64,000 nucleotides of DNA from Bacillota bacterium (GCA_023437365.1 JAEZGK010000056.1:1-64000), one strand, 5' to 3'; shown: positions 45,364 through 54,860, numbered from the stretch's first letter. Notes: generated by a model not told the origin, from the letters alone. A program made the numbers and translations.

Positions 45364-45561
45364 TTATTCATTTCTCAGTCTTCCGAAGAAGCTTAATGCA
45401 TATAAACCGGATACACCGACAAGGGAATATATGATTCTAGAAACAATAGTCATGTTTCCGAAAATCGCTTTTACCAAATCGAAGCTGAAAAAGCCGATTA
45501 ATCCCCAGTTAACTGCTCCAATCACAACCAGGACCAAAGCGATATAATCTAATGTTTTCAT
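45364..45561 (-). CDS. DUF378 small membrane protein
   Basis: 65-aa protein with two hydrophobic helices and the DUF378 signature (LDYIALVLVVIGAVNWGLIG). Function unknown; short DUF378 proteins are widespread in Firmicutes. The minus-strand start at 45561 is preceded by GAAGGAGG. It is the only minus-strand gene in the core part of the window. The ~380-bp divergent gap upstream of it holds the promoter at 45843 and nothing else recognised. Confidence 0.88.
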   Translation of the reverse strand: MKTLDYIALVLVVIGAVNWGLIGFFSFDLVKAIFGNMTIVSRIIYSLVGVSGLYALSFFGRLRNE

Positions 45562-45842
45562 AACGAACCTCCTTCATTTTGGATGACGTAATTCAAATCG
45601 CAGGAACCCCGCTTGAGTTTTGTCTCTTTTCATATCATAACCTTTTATTAGAATTTTATTCATCAGGAGATATTTGCTTTTTCAATTTTTTGCAAATATC
45701 CGAGCTTTTCAGAATTATTCGAAGAGGCTTGTAATTTTCTTTTCACATTTCATATTTCGGCTATGGAAAAGAGTGTCTTTGATGAATGCATTTGGGCTAA
45801 TACTAAATTAGTTCTAGATTGTATGAAAAACCGAAAAAAGGG

Positions 45843-45871
45843 TTTAAAAATTCTTAAAAAGTAAGTATAAT
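45843..45871 (+). promoter_or_regulatory. Promoter of the HlyD-like/division cluster
   Basis: TTTAAA (45843-45848), 17 bp, TATAAT (45866-45871); weak -35 but consensus -10. Confidence 0.55.
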
Positions 45872-45942
45872 GGTAAAGGTATCTATGCTGTATTGTAATC
45901 TATGCTATGTTGATATCAATGTTATATTCAGGAGGCAGGAGC

Positions 45943-47352
45943 TTGAGTAACCAAAAGGTCGTTAAATTTAAAAAACGAAAAAGCATAAATATCGGGGTTA
46001 TCGTTTTTTTAATCCTTTTTCTTTATATTGCAATAAATGTATATATATATTTTACAAAAGAACAGCTAACTATCTATGAGGTTCATGAAGGCAGTACCGC
46101 TATAGATAACCGTATTACAGGTTTGATTCTTCGTGATGAGGAAATCATCACCTCAGAGCAGGCAGGCTATGTATCCTATTACCAGAAGGATGGTGCTCGT
46201 GTCGCAAGAAATGAGACTGTTTATTCCATCGATGATACCGGTTTGATGAGTGACGTTCTGGCAAGCGGAGATGTAGCTATCAAAATGTCTAAGCAGGACA
46301 GCGCTGAGCTATTGCATGCCATTGAAGCTTTCCGGACTACCTACAACGATGATGAATTTTCCTCCGTATATCATTTCAAGGATGACGCTGAAAGTACGGT
46401 ACTCGATATATTGAACACTACAATATTGAATAATCATCAAACCCTGATGGATGAAACCGGGCATGCCTATACTCTGAATGCAGCAAGAAGTCCAAAGAGC
46501 GGTATCGTTACCTATTATTCTGACGGATACGAGGACCTCAAGGCAGATGCAGTCACAAAGGATATGTTCAAGGTGGAGGATTATGTTCGTACAGGACTCA
46601 GAACCACCGATATTATAGATCAGAATACTCCGATCTATAAGCTGATTTCTTCTGAGAAATGGAATATTATACTTCCTTTGACCGAGGATCAATACGATAT
46701 GTTGAGTGGAAAAGAGCAGGTTCATTTCACAATTCTGGAGGATGACCTGGAGCTTACGGCTGCGCTTTCCTTAAGCCAGCGGGGTTCTGATTACTTTGCC
46801 AAGCTTTCTCTGAATAAATATCTTTCTAATTACTTAGAGGATCGTTTTCTAGAGGTGGAGCTTGACTTTAATTCGGTGGAGGGCTTAAAAATTCCTTTGT
46901 CTTCAATCATCGAAAAGGATTTTTATCTGGTTCCTCAAGATTTTTTCACTATGGGCGCGGACAGTACCGACCTTGGTCTGATTGTGGAGGCCTATGATGA
47001 GAAAAGCGGAGATGTGAAGCATACCTTTACTCCTACCGAAATTTATTACCAGGATGATGCTTATGCTTATGTGGATACGAAGGATTTTGAAGTCAATACC
47101 AGCATAAAATTCCCAGTTAAAGAAGAAAACAAAGATACCACCAATACCGACCGTTATACGCTTGGACCAACCAAAAAACTGACCGGTGTATATAATGTAA
47201 ATCAAGGCTATGCTGTATTTCGTAGAATTGAAATACTATATCAGAATCAGGAATATGCTATCGTGAGTGATAACACATCGAAGGGTCTGTCAGCATATGA
47301 CCAGATTGCCCTGGATGGTAAAACGGCTGTGGATGAAGCGATTATCTATTAG
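45943..47352 (+). CDS. HlyD-like membrane-anchored protein of the sepF-divIVA cluster
   Basis: About 469 aa. A Lys/Arg-rich N-terminus is followed by one membrane helix (about 15-35) and an extracellular domain beginning with a biotinyl-lipoyl-like half motif (EEIITSEQAGYVSYYQKDGARVARNETVYSID), as in HlyD/MFP adaptors. No ABC transporter is adjacent. The same gene precedes yggS-sepF in many Clostridia, so a role in the envelope during division is inferred from context only. TTG 45943, 7 nt after AGGAGG, is chosen; TTG or ATG codons upstream lack a site. Confidence 0.75.
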   Translation: MSNQKVVKFKKRKSINIGVIVFLILFLYIAINVYIYFTKEQLTIYEVHEGSTAIDNRITGLILRDEEIITSEQAGYVSYYQKDGARVARNETVYSIDDTGLMSDVLASGDVAIKMSKQDSAELLHAIEAFRTTYNDDEFSSVYHFKDDAESTVLDILNTTILNNHQTLMDETGHAYTLNAARSPKSGIVTYYSDGYEDLKADAVTKDMFKVEDYVRTGLRTTDIIDQNTPIYKLISSEKWNIILPLTEDQYDMLSGKEQVHFTILEDDLELTAALSLSQRGSDYFAKLSLNKYLSNYLEDRFLEVELDFNSVEGLKIPLSSIIEKDFYLVPQDFFTMGADSTDLGLIVEAYDEKSGDVKHTFTPTEIYYQDDAYAYVDTKDFEVNTSIKFPVKEENKDTTNTDRYTLGPTKKLTGVYNVNQGYAVFRRIEILYQNQEYAIVSDNTSKGLSAYDQIALDGKTAVDEAIIY

Positions 47353-47420
47353 GGCTTTTGGAATAGAAGCGTATAAGAAAGTTCTCAAAAAGTCGTAAAC
47401 CACACAGATAGGAGTTAACC

Positions 47421-48152
47421 ATGAAGGATAATATTCAAAATATTGAACAGAGAATTCAAGCAGCTTGTGATCGTTCCGGTAGAAGGCGTTCTGAAGTCAC
47501 ACTGATTGCGGTCAGTAAGACCAAACCGAATGAACTGCTAAGGGAAGCCTATCAGCTGGGCATGCGCCATTTCGGAGAAAATAAAGTACAGGAGCTGGTA
47601 CAGAAATATGAGGATTTGCAGAATGAGTTTACAGCTGGAGTACATTGGCACCTGATCGGTCATCTGCAGCGCAATAAAGTCAAGTATATCATTGATAAAG
47701 CTGAACTGATCCATTCCGTAGATTCCTTGCGGCTTGCTGAGCAGATTGAAGAAGAAGCAGCAAAAAGAAATTTGATCAGTGACATTCTGATTGAGGTGAA
47801 TATTGCCGGGGAGGACACCAAATTTGGGACAAGTCCAACAGAAACACCCAGCCTGATCAGTCAGCTCCAAGGCCTTCCACATATAAGAGTCAGAGGTCTG
47901 ATGACAGTCGCTCCATACGTGGAAAATCCCGAAAAAAACAGAAAGTATTTTGAAAAATTGCGTCAATTATATGTTGACATAAAAACAAAAAACATTGATA
48001 ATAATCATGATGGAAACATTTCCAAACCATTAGAGCAGTTTGATATCCTTTCGATGGGCATGACAGGAGATTTTGAGGTGGCTATTGAAGAAGGTGCCAC
48101 AATGGTCCGGGTCGGGACAGGCATTTTTGGTGAGCGGGATTACAGCCACTAG
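47421..48152 (+). CDS. yggS: PLP homeostasis protein YggS/YlmE
   Basis: 243-aa COG0325 PLP-binding protein with an alanine-racemase-like barrel and the PLP lysine in LIAVSKTKP. It keeps pyridoxal phosphate available and balanced; no enzymatic activity is known. HFGENKVQEL and HWHLIGHLQRNK are family motifs. ATG 47421 follows TAGGAG. It precedes sepF as in the Bacillus ylm cluster. Confidence 0.94.
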   Translation: MKDNIQNIEQRIQAACDRSGRRRSEVTLIAVSKTKPNELLREAYQLGMRHFGENKVQELVQKYEDLQNEFTAGVHWHLIGHLQRNKVKYIIDKAELIHSVDSLRLAEQIEEEAAKRNLISDILIEVNIAGEDTKFGTSPTETPSLISQLQGLPHIRVRGLMTVAPYVENPEKNRKYFEKLRQLYVDIKTKNIDNNHDGNISKPLEQFDILSMGMTGDFEVAIEEGATMVRVGTGIFGERDYSH

Positions 48153-48208
48153 AAAGTTTTTTGAAATAAATGTTTATGCCGTTAACGGCGAGATGGAGGT
48201 ATAGACGG

Positions 48209-48778
48209 ATGTCTAATATTTTTAAAAATTTCTTAAATTCCATGAAATTGACCGAGGATGAGGACGATTATGAGGAATATTTAAACGAGGCGTCTGAGAA
48301 AGAGTTAAAACGGGCAAAACGTGAGGAACGAAAAGACGTACAAAGTGAAAGATACTCTGACGCACCAAAGAGCCAGCAGATTTCACCTGCTCCTGCGAGC
48401 ACAAGTGATTTCAGGAAGGAAAGGGTGACCAAAATGGAGAAGACTTCGGCAGGCAAGGTTGTTCCAATCCGTACTACACCCAAAGGTCTCGAGGTTTGCA
48501 TCATGAAACCTACTTCCTTTGAAGATTCTCAGGAAATTTGCGACATGCTGTTAACCGGCAGAGCAACGGTAATCAATCTGGAAGGCTTTGACGACAAGCT
48601 TGCACAGAGAACCATGGATTTCATCTCCGGTTCCGTATATGCAATCAACGGCAAGCTACACCGTATCTCCAATGCTATATTTATCGTATCTCCCGATACC
48701 GTGGATATCTCCGGAGATTATCTTGATTTGATACAGGAAAGCGGCTTTGAACCTCCGACTTTTCACTCTAAGTTCTAG
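48209..48778 (+). CDS. sepF: Cell division protein SepF
   Basis: 189-aa membrane tether for FtsZ. An N-terminal amphipathic segment (MSNIFKNFLNSMKL) is followed by an acidic/charged linker (about 14-80) and the C-terminal SepF domain (about 95-180; TSFEDSQEICDMLLTGRATVINLEG). It substitutes for FtsA in Gram-positives. ATG 48209 follows ATGGAGG; the frame continues upstream without a plausible start. Confidence 0.95.
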   Translation: MSNIFKNFLNSMKLTEDEDDYEEYLNEASEKELKRAKREERKDVQSERYSDAPKSQQISPAPASTSDFRKERVTKMEKTSAGKVVPIRTTPKGLEVCIMKPTSFEDSQEICDMLLTGRATVINLEGFDDKLAQRTMDFISGSVYAINGKLHRISNAIFIVSPDTVDISGDYLDLIQESGFEPPTFHSKF

Positions 48779-48780
48779 TT

Positions 48781-49557
48781 ATGATTAATCAGGATAAAGA
48801 GGAACAGATTTTACGCAAACATCTTTTGGATTTAGCAAACACTTCCTATCAAAGAGGAATTAATCTGTTTTCTGATTTTCTTAATCTGAATGAGCAGAGC
48901 CTGTTATCTGGTCTAAAAAACGAATTACCCAGGATAAAGTATTTTGCGAACGGAGGATTTGCCGATGCCGAGAGAAAAATACTTTGTTTTTGTGGAAATG
49001 AGCAGATTACGAAAGAGGAAGAGGTTGCCTTTCCGATTGCTTGTATTTGTGTAGAGCCTATCAATCATAAATTCAGCGATTTACTTAATCATCGTGATTT
49101 TCTCGGTGCAGTCTTAAATCTCGGACTGGATCGCGGTAAGATCGGTGACATCATCATAGAGGATAACAAGGGAACTATTTTCGCACATACTGCAATCAGC
49201 CCGTTCATCACTGAGCAGCTGACCAAGGTAAAGCATACGATGGTTTCCTGCACAATCATTGAACAGAAGGATTTTCATTACCAGCCAAAATTTACTGAGA
49301 TCCTGGGGACTGTCTCCTCGATCCGTCTTGACAGTATTCTTTCTGTTGCCTTTAGAAGCTCCCGAAGCAGCCTGACCGGATTAATTGAAGGAGGCAAAGT
49401 CTTCGTCGGGGGAAAGCAGGTGTTTTCCAATAGTTACACCTTAAAAGAGAACGACATAGTATCGGTACGAGGCATGGGAAAGTTTGTTTTTGCCGGTACC
49501 TCTTATCAGACCAAAAAGGGAAGATACAGCGTAAAAGTATTATTATACTCAGCATAA
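48781..49557 (+). CDS. ylmH: S4-domain RNA-binding protein YlmH
   Basis: 258-aa YlmH-family protein: N-terminal region, a central domain, and a C-terminal S4 RNA-binding domain (about 180-245; LDSILSVAFRSSRSSLTGLIEGGKVFVGGK). Homologues bind the ribosome and help rescue stalled translation. The start lies 2 bp after the sepF stop with no separate ribosome site, so it is translationally coupled. Confidence 0.93.
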   Translation: MINQDKEEQILRKHLLDLANTSYQRGINLFSDFLNLNEQSLLSGLKNELPRIKYFANGGFADAERKILCFCGNEQITKEEEVAFPIACICVEPINHKFSDLLNHRDFLGAVLNLGLDRGKIGDIIIEDNKGTIFAHTAISPFITEQLTKVKHTMVSCTIIEQKDFHYQPKFTEILGTVSSIRLDSILSVAFRSSRSSLTGLIEGGKVFVGGKQVFSNSYTLKENDIVSVRGMGKFVFAGTSYQTKKGRYSVKVLLYSA

Positions 49558-49603
49558 AATAGATCAATTACCAAACTATGCATGTGCAGGAACAGGAGGA
49601 AAT

Positions 49604-50287
49604 ATGCTAACACCCTCGGAAATTTTGGATAAGCAGTTTAAGACAGGTCTTGGTTATGACAAAAAGGATGTTGAACAATACTTAAGCGATCTTGCTAAGG
49701 ATTACGGTTCGTTACTGGAAGAAAAGGAAGAGCTGAAGAAGAAGCTGAAGGAACAGAGTGACAGCTTAAGCTATTACAAGTCTATTGAGAAAACCCTCCA
49801 GAAGGCATTGATTCTTGCAGAGAAGACTGCTCAGGATACGAAAGCAACTGCTTTGAAGGAAGCAGAAGTCATTGAGAACGAAGCAAGGGTGAAGGCAGGC
49901 CTGATCATAGAGGACGCCAGAAAGCAGATAGAGTTCTTTGAGCACAAAACCCTGAATCTGATGCAGCAGTATGATTTATTCAAGATACATTTTGAGAATC
50001 TGTTGCATTCCCAAATTGAGCTTTTGAACAGTAAAAGCTTTTCCGTAAATACCGAGGATTATCAATATAAAGGACCAAAGGAAGCTGAGATTGATTTCTC
50101 TTCGATCCGACAGCTTTCAGAACAAAAGCTCACCCAGGAATCAACCGATACCAAAGAACTTCCCTTGGAGGAGCTTGATCAGATCAATTTCGATTTCCTT
50201 AAAACTGATGCAAAAAGCGATCAGTCAGAAGAACAGAAATATCAGACCGAGGACGGATTTGAATTTTACACAATGAAGGATGAATAG
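49604..50287 (+). CDS. divIVA: Septum/pole organiser DivIVA
   Basis: 227-aa coiled-coil protein that recognises negatively curved membrane. The N-terminal membrane-binding domain is present (MLTPSEILDKQFKTGLGYDKKDVEQYL), followed by long heptad-rich coiled coils (about 30-135). The acidic C-terminal tail is low complexity. ATG 49604 follows ACAGGAGG. It closes the yggS-sepF-ylmH-divIVA cluster; ylmG is missing. Confidence 0.95.
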   Translation: MLTPSEILDKQFKTGLGYDKKDVEQYLSDLAKDYGSLLEEKEELKKKLKEQSDSLSYYKSIEKTLQKALILAEKTAQDTKATALKEAEVIENEARVKAGLIIEDARKQIEFFEHKTLNLMQQYDLFKIHFENLLHSQIELLNSKSFSVNTEDYQYKGPKEAEIDFSSIRQLSEQKLTQESTDTKELPLEELDQINFDFLKTDAKSDQSEEQKYQTEDGFEFYTMKDE

Positions 50288-50298
50288 ATTTTTGAGGA

Positions 50299-50338
50299 AA
50301 GCATAACCTCGTCTCGTATGATTGATGCGGTTATGCTT
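50299..50338 (+). terminator. Hairpin after divIVA, terminator-like
   Basis: AAGCATAACC (50299-50308) pairs perfectly with GGTTATGCTT (50329-50338). The following T-run is poor (AATTTGATT), so termination may be weak. Confidence 0.5.
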
Positions 50339-50365
50339 AATTTGATTAAATGTTGAATTTGGTTT

Positions 50366-50436
50366 AATACAGTTTTGATTAGCATACAGCATTTGGATAG
50401 AATACAGAATTTGGTATGAATACAGCATTTGGTTAA
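50366..50436 (+). repeat. Four 17-18-bp tandem repeats
   Basis: Consensus AATACAGCATTTGGTTAG, units at 50366, 50383, 50401 and 50419 with small differences. Non-coding, in the divIVA-aroB gap. Confidence 0.8.
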
Positions 50437-50463
50437 ATACTTATATCAATTGTCAAAGGCTGC

Positions 50464-50561
50464 AGAGCACCATCCGATTATACTATATTGATATGTAAGC
50501 TAGCTTGCAATAAGCAATAATGTATAGTAGGAGAGCACCTACGGTATTTTGACATTTTAAT
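50464..50561. repeat. Degenerate relative of the 118-bp palindromic element
   Basis: The right part GAGAGCACCTACGGTATTTTGACATTTTAA aligns with GAAAAGCACCTTCGGTGCTTTTTACACTTTAA of the 40.8-kb element (compared in short blocks). The centre has AAGCTAGCTTGCA and the arms TACTATATT/AATGTATAGTA. Confidence 0.6.
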
Positions 50562-50588
50562 ACTAATGAATATTTAAGGGGATGAATG

Positions 50589-51680
50589 ATGAAAAATCTA
50601 AAAATCACTGTAAACTATGAAGGTCAACCGGCTTATGATATTTTACTTGAACCTAATTTTATTGAACTGACTCAAGCGGTCAAGGATCTTGGCATGGAAG
50701 GCCGGAAATTTATGATTCTTACCGACAGTAATGTCGGAAACATTTATCTCGAAGGTGTAACACGACAGCTGCTTCCGGTCGCCAAGTCGATTCATAGCTT
50801 TACCTTTCCGGCAGGAGAGAAAAGTAAAACACTCGATACCGTTGAGTTATGTTATGAACAGCTGATACAGGCTGGTCTGGATCGTAATGATGTACTGGTT
50901 GCTTTGGGCGGAGGTGTGGTAGGAGACTTAACCGGGTTTGTCGCTGCAACGTATCTTCGCGGAATTCGCTTTATCCAGGTTCCCACCTCGCTGTTGGCTA
51001 TGGTGGACTCCAGTATCGGCGGAAAAACAGGAGTTGATTTCCAAGCATATAAGAATATGGTAGGTGCATTTTATCAGCCAAAGCTGGTGTATATGAATAT
51101 TTCAACCCTTCTGTCCTTACCTGAGGCTGAATACTTTTCCGGTATGGGAGAGATCATCAAGCATGGTTTGATTAAGGATGCAGCTTTCTATCAATGGATT
51201 AAGGATAGTACCATCAAAATCTGTACCCGCAGATATGAAACCCTTCGTGATTTGATCAGCAGAAGCTGTGAAATAAAAAGAGCAGTCGTCGAACAGGATC
51301 CCAAGGAGCTCGGCGAGCGTGCATTATTGAATTTCGGACATACTATCGGACATGCTGTTGAGAAGCTGAAGAATTTCTCCTTATTGCATGGGGAATGTGT
51401 CTGTATCGGAATGGCTGCTGCATCGTATATCTCCATGAAACGCGGATATATTCGTGAAGAAGATTATAAAGATATTCTTGCAATAATACAGCGGTTCCGT
51501 CAACCTGTAAGCACAAACGGCATATCTGCCGAGGATATCTATGAGGTAACGAAGCTAGATAAGAAGATGGACTCTGATCATGTAAAATTCATCCTACTGA
51601 CCGGAGTGGGCAGTTCCGTGATTGATACCACCGTTACAAAGAATGAAATCCTGGAAGCTATTCATACTATACTAAAATAA
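50589..51680 (+). CDS. aroB: 3-dehydroquinate synthase
   Basis: 363-aa AroB catalysing the second step of the shikimate pathway from DAHP, NAD- and metal-dependent. Motifs: GGGVVGDLTGFVAATYLRG, QVPTSLLAMVDSSIGGKTGV and the metal ligand region NFGHTIGHAVE. ATG 50589 is best spaced from AAGGGG; ATG 50586 is possible. No other shikimate genes are adjacent. Confidence 0.96.
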   Translation: MKNLKITVNYEGQPAYDILLEPNFIELTQAVKDLGMEGRKFMILTDSNVGNIYLEGVTRQLLPVAKSIHSFTFPAGEKSKTLDTVELCYEQLIQAGLDRNDVLVALGGGVVGDLTGFVAATYLRGIRFIQVPTSLLAMVDSSIGGKTGVDFQAYKNMVGAFYQPKLVYMNISTLLSLPEAEYFSGMGEIIKHGLIKDAAFYQWIKDSTIKICTRRYETLRDLISRSCEIKRAVVEQDPKELGERALLNFGHTIGHAVEKLKNFSLLHGECVCIGMAAASYISMKRGYIREEDYKDILAIIQRFRQPVSTNGISAEDIYEVTKLDKKMDSDHVKFILLTGVGSSVIDTTVTKNEILEAIHTILK

Positions 51681-51721
51681 AGGATAATACATACCAATGG
51701 GTATTTGTATTGGAGGACATT

Positions 51722-52480
51722 ATGAAGGAACGAATGAAGCATTTGTTATTATTTATAGTTATTGTAGGAATTGATCAGGCAGTGAAATTCTGGGTAAGGA
51801 TTGCCTTAATGAATCAAGAGCCGATGGTGATCATACCTAAGGTATTATCCTTGCAGTATCATGAGAATACCGGTGCTGTATGGGGCATTTTGAGCGGTAA
51901 GGTACAGTTTTTAAGCATTTTCACCCTGATTATACTGATACTGATTGGTTATCTTTATTTTAAGATCCCTCAGACAAAACGACTCTCAGCACTCCGCATC
52001 ATTGCTGTGGTTATTCTCGGTGGTGCTGCTGGTAACCTAATTGACCGTTTTCTCCTGGGACATGTAGTGGATTACATCTATTTCGAAATCATTGATTTCC
52101 CGTTATTTAATTTTGCGGACAGCTGTCTGACTGTATCCTGTATCTTGTTGTTTATTCTTTCAATATTTTATTACAAGGATGAGGACTTTGCCTTTATGGA
52201 CCAACTTCTACACAAGAAAAAGGCAGTGAAAGCAGTAGTGACGAATGAGGAAGAGGGTACGAAAGAAACAGTGTCTGTTAAGGAGGAAGCTCATACTCTT
52301 TTTGACCGTGATCAAGAGCAGATAAGCTCTGATCAAGAGCAGATAAGCTCTGCTCAAGAACAGAAAAGCTCTGCTCAAGAGCAGATAAGCTCTGCTCAAG
52401 AACAGAAAAGCTCTGCTCAAGAACAGAAAAGCTCTGCTCAAGAAGAAAACGATACAGCACAAAGTACGGAAGAAAAATAA
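51722..52480 (+). CDS. lspA: Lipoprotein signal peptidase with repetitive C-terminal tail
   Basis: 252-aa LspA. The first 155 residues are a normal four-helix signal peptidase II with catalytic aspartates in VVDYIYF (Asp117) and FNFADS (Asp133) and NLIDRF. The remaining ~95 residues are a hydrophilic cytoplasmic tail containing six 7-residue repeats of the type (D/A)QEQ(I/K)SS, encoded by 21-bp tandem repeats; ordinary LspA has ~160 aa. ATG 51722 follows GGAGG. rluD follows, as in many Firmicutes. Confidence 0.95.
   Translation: MKERMKHLLLFIVIVGIDQAVKFWVRIALMNQEPMVIIPKVLSLQYHENTGAVWGILSGKVQFLSIFTLIILILIGYLYFKIPQTKRLSALRIIAVVILGGAAGNLIDRFLLGHVVDYIYFEIIDFPLFNFADSCLTVSCILLFILSIFYYKDEDFAFMDQLLHKKKAVKAVVTNEEEGTKETVSVKEEAHTLFDRDQEQISSDQEQISSAQEQKSSAQEQISSAQEQKSSAQEQKSSAQEENDTAQSTEEK
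52310..52435 (+). repeat. In-frame 21-bp tandem repeat within lspA
   Basis: Six units of 21 bp (52310, 52331, 52352, 52373, 52394, 52415), of the type GATCAAGAGCAGATAAGCTCT or GCTCAAGAACAGAAAAGCTCT, plus a partial seventh. Units 3, 5 and 6 are the K type, units 1, 2 and 4 the I type. Copy-number change would keep the frame. Confidence 0.95.
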
Positions 52481-52534
52481 TTCCGTAATAATATACAGAA
52501 TATTATTATGTAAACTAAGAAAGGACGAAACTCC

Positions 52535-53491
52535 ATGGACGAGGAAGTAATGGAGCTGCCGGAGCAGGAAGAGGCGCTGGAATTCGTAGTAAATGAAGAG
52601 AATGCCGGTAATCGAATTGATAAATATCTTTCTGTCATTCAGACAGAGCTGACCCGAAGCTATATTCAAAAGCTGATAGAAGAAGACCGTATTTTCCTTG
52701 AGGAGAAGCCCGTAAAAGCCAATTCTAGAGTAAAAACAGGCCAGAGGGTAACAATCCTCCTTCCCGAACCAATCGAGGCTGAAATCGTCCCAGAAAATCT
52801 TCCTATCGATATTCTATATGAGGATAAAGATATCATCATTGTTAATAAGCATAAAGGAATGGTGGTGCATCCTGCCGCCGGTCATGCATCCGGAACCCTG
52901 GTAAATGCTCTGTTATATCATTGCAGGGGCGAATTGTCAGGGATCAACGGCGTAATGCGCCCAGGTATCGTACACCGCATAGACCGGGATACGACCGGAA
53001 TATTGGTCGCCTGTAAGAATGATAAAGCACATCAAATGATTGCAGAGCAGCTGAAGGTACATACGATTACCCGTAAATATCAAGCAATCGTCTATCATAC
53101 CTTTAAGGTCGAAGATGGAAGAGTCGAAGGTCCAATCGGAAGAGATCCTAAGGACCGAAAAAAGATGGCCATCAATCATAAGAACGGAAAGCCGGCTGCG
53201 ACTAATTACAGATTAATTGAAAATCTGTCTAATCAGTATGCACATATCGAATGTTCCCTTGAAACAGGACGCACTCATCAGATCAGAGTTCATATGGCGA
53301 GTATTCATCATCCACTGGTTGGTGATACCGTCTACGGTCCGTCAAAAGATCCGTATCATCTGGAGGGACAGGCATTGCATGCGGGGGTTCTTGGCTTCAT
53401 CCATCCGTCTACAGGAAAATATGTGGAATTTTCCGCACCTTTGCCTGAGTACTTTACAGAATTATTAGTGAAATTAAGACATAAGGGGTAA
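52535..53491 (+). CDS. rluD: 23S rRNA pseudouridine synthase RluD family
   Basis: 318-aa RluA/RluD-type enzyme. An N-terminal S4 domain (about 25-85; NRIDKYLSVIQTELTRSYIQKLI) is followed by the catalytic domain with Asp in RIDRDTTGILV and the LETGRTHQIRVHM motif. It isomerises uridines in 23S rRNA helix 69 (inferred specificity). ATG 52535. It is coupled to lspA as in Bacillus (YlyB). Confidence 0.93.
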   Translation: MDEEVMELPEQEEALEFVVNEENAGNRIDKYLSVIQTELTRSYIQKLIEEDRIFLEEKPVKANSRVKTGQRVTILLPEPIEAEIVPENLPIDILYEDKDIIIVNKHKGMVVHPAAGHASGTLVNALLYHCRGELSGINGVMRPGIVHRIDRDTTGILVACKNDKAHQMIAEQLKVHTITRKYQAIVYHTFKVEDGRVEGPIGRDPKDRKKMAINHKNGKPAATNYRLIENLSNQYAHIECSLETGRTHQIRVHMASIHHPLVGDTVYGPSKDPYHLEGQALHAGVLGFIHPSTGKYVEFSAPLPEYFTELLVKLRHKG

Positions 53492-53497
53492 TTTTCG

Positions 53498-54787
53498 TTG
53501 AAAAGAAAACTCATTGAAGAATTAATCCGATGGAAAAGTGAAAATAGTGATACACCAATAATACTGACCGGAGCAAAAGGAGTGGGCAAGACTTATCTTG
53601 CATACGATTTTGCTAAGGCTTTTTTCGAACAGATCTCCTATATTAATTTTGAGCGCAATTCCGAAAGCTCTTCTTTATTCTGTACTTTTGAAGCAGGGGA
53701 GTTTACTGCAAAAATAACAGATTATCTTCATCTTTCAGAAGATAGTTCTATCAAAGGCAGAATATTAATATTGGATGAAATCGGACATTGTGAAGAAGCT
53801 TTACAAGCCCTCTCCAAAGGATTATTCAATGGTATCTTCCAATTTATCATTGCCACCTCCAGTCATCCTCTGACCATGGAGCAGGAGAAGGTATTTACAA
53901 GGCTTTCGGTCCATCCCCTGGAGTTTGATGAATTCTTAAAGGCAATCGGCAGTGATTGGTATATAGAAGCTATCGTGAATCATTTTAATACGAATACCAA
54001 TATCCCTGATATCGTACATAAGGAGCTTTTATCACTTCACAGATTATATCTGCAGATCGGTGGTATGCCGGGGCTTGTCAATGAATACCTTAATTTTTCT
54101 GATGCTGTGAATGTGTCTGAGCAGCATGCCTTTATTGTAGGTTCCTATCATGAATACATCAGTAGGGATAATACAGATAGTGATGCACTGAAGATGAAGC
54201 AGGTTTTTGATAGTCTTACCTATCAATTAATGAAGGACAATAAGAAATTTCAGTATAAAATTATTCGAAAAGGCACCACCCACGCCATGTATCGTGATGC
54301 AATTCAAAAGCTTGTAGAACAGAATTATGTCATCCGCTGCAATAAGATTAATACGGAACAGCTTCAGAATCCATCTGAACTGATTTTACTGAACAATTCC
54401 TGTGATACTACCAACAGTAATTTTAAATTATATTTTCCCGACACCGGTCTTCTATATTCAAAAATAATAGAAGAGCAGGGTACAAAAGGTGTTGTGAATA
54501 TTAAAAAAGCACTTCTTGAGAATTATGTCGCACAATCCCTTCAGGCAAAGAATTATCCTTTTGTCTTCTGGGAATCTGAATCAATGGCCAAAATCGATTT
54601 CATCATCGCAAAGAACTTTGAAATCATTCCTATTGAAATTCACGAAAGCTCAATTACGAGATCGAAGAGTATCAGTGTATTAAGGCAAAAATGTGAATTT
54701 CCCTATGCCATTAAGATATCTTCCAAAAATTTCGAATACTCTAATCAGATAAAATATGTTCCCTACTATGCTGTATTCTGCCTGTAA
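53498..54787 (+). CDS. AAA ATPase with DUF4143 C-terminal domain
   Basis: 429-aa protein. N-terminal AAA_14 ATPase with Walker A GAKGVGKTYLA (about residue 26) and Walker B RILILDEIG. The C-terminal half resembles DUF4143, with an ExK nuclease-like motif visible in FWESESMAKIDFIIAKNFEIIPIEI. Such ATPases are numerous, variable and of unknown biological role. TTG 53498 follows AAGGGG and lies 7 bp after rluD. Confidence 0.85.
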   Translation: MKRKLIEELIRWKSENSDTPIILTGAKGVGKTYLAYDFAKAFFEQISYINFERNSESSSLFCTFEAGEFTAKITDYLHLSEDSSIKGRILILDEIGHCEEALQALSKGLFNGIFQFIIATSSHPLTMEQEKVFTRLSVHPLEFDEFLKAIGSDWYIEAIVNHFNTNTNIPDIVHKELLSLHRLYLQIGGMPGLVNEYLNFSDAVNVSEQHAFIVGSYHEYISRDNTDSDALKMKQVFDSLTYQLMKDNKKFQYKIIRKGTTHAMYRDAIQKLVEQNYVIRCNKINTEQLQNPSELILLNNSCDTTNSNFKLYFPDTGLLYSKIIEEQGTKGVVNIKKALLENYVAQSLQAKNYPFVFWESESMAKIDFIIAKNFEIIPIEIHESSITRSKSISVLRQKCEFPYAIKISSKNFEYSNQIKYVPYYAVFCL

Positions 54788-54831
54788 TACCATATATTAA
54801 CTAAAATTATACGATTATGTTGTGAAAACTG

Positions 54832-54860
54832 TTGACAAACTCATTCTATTATTATAGTAT
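54832..54860 (+). promoter_or_regulatory. Sigma-A promoter of a leader/ncRNA upstream of the BlaI-like gene
   Basis: TTGACA (54832-54837), 17 bp, TAGTAT (54855-54860). It is followed by about 260 bp without an ORF before the regulator gene. Confidence 0.7.

Noticed and set aside
50366..50436. Possible iteron-type origin or CRISPR
   Set aside because: Only four short AT-rich units in a small intergenic gap, with no replication gene nearby; a plain tandem repeat is enough.
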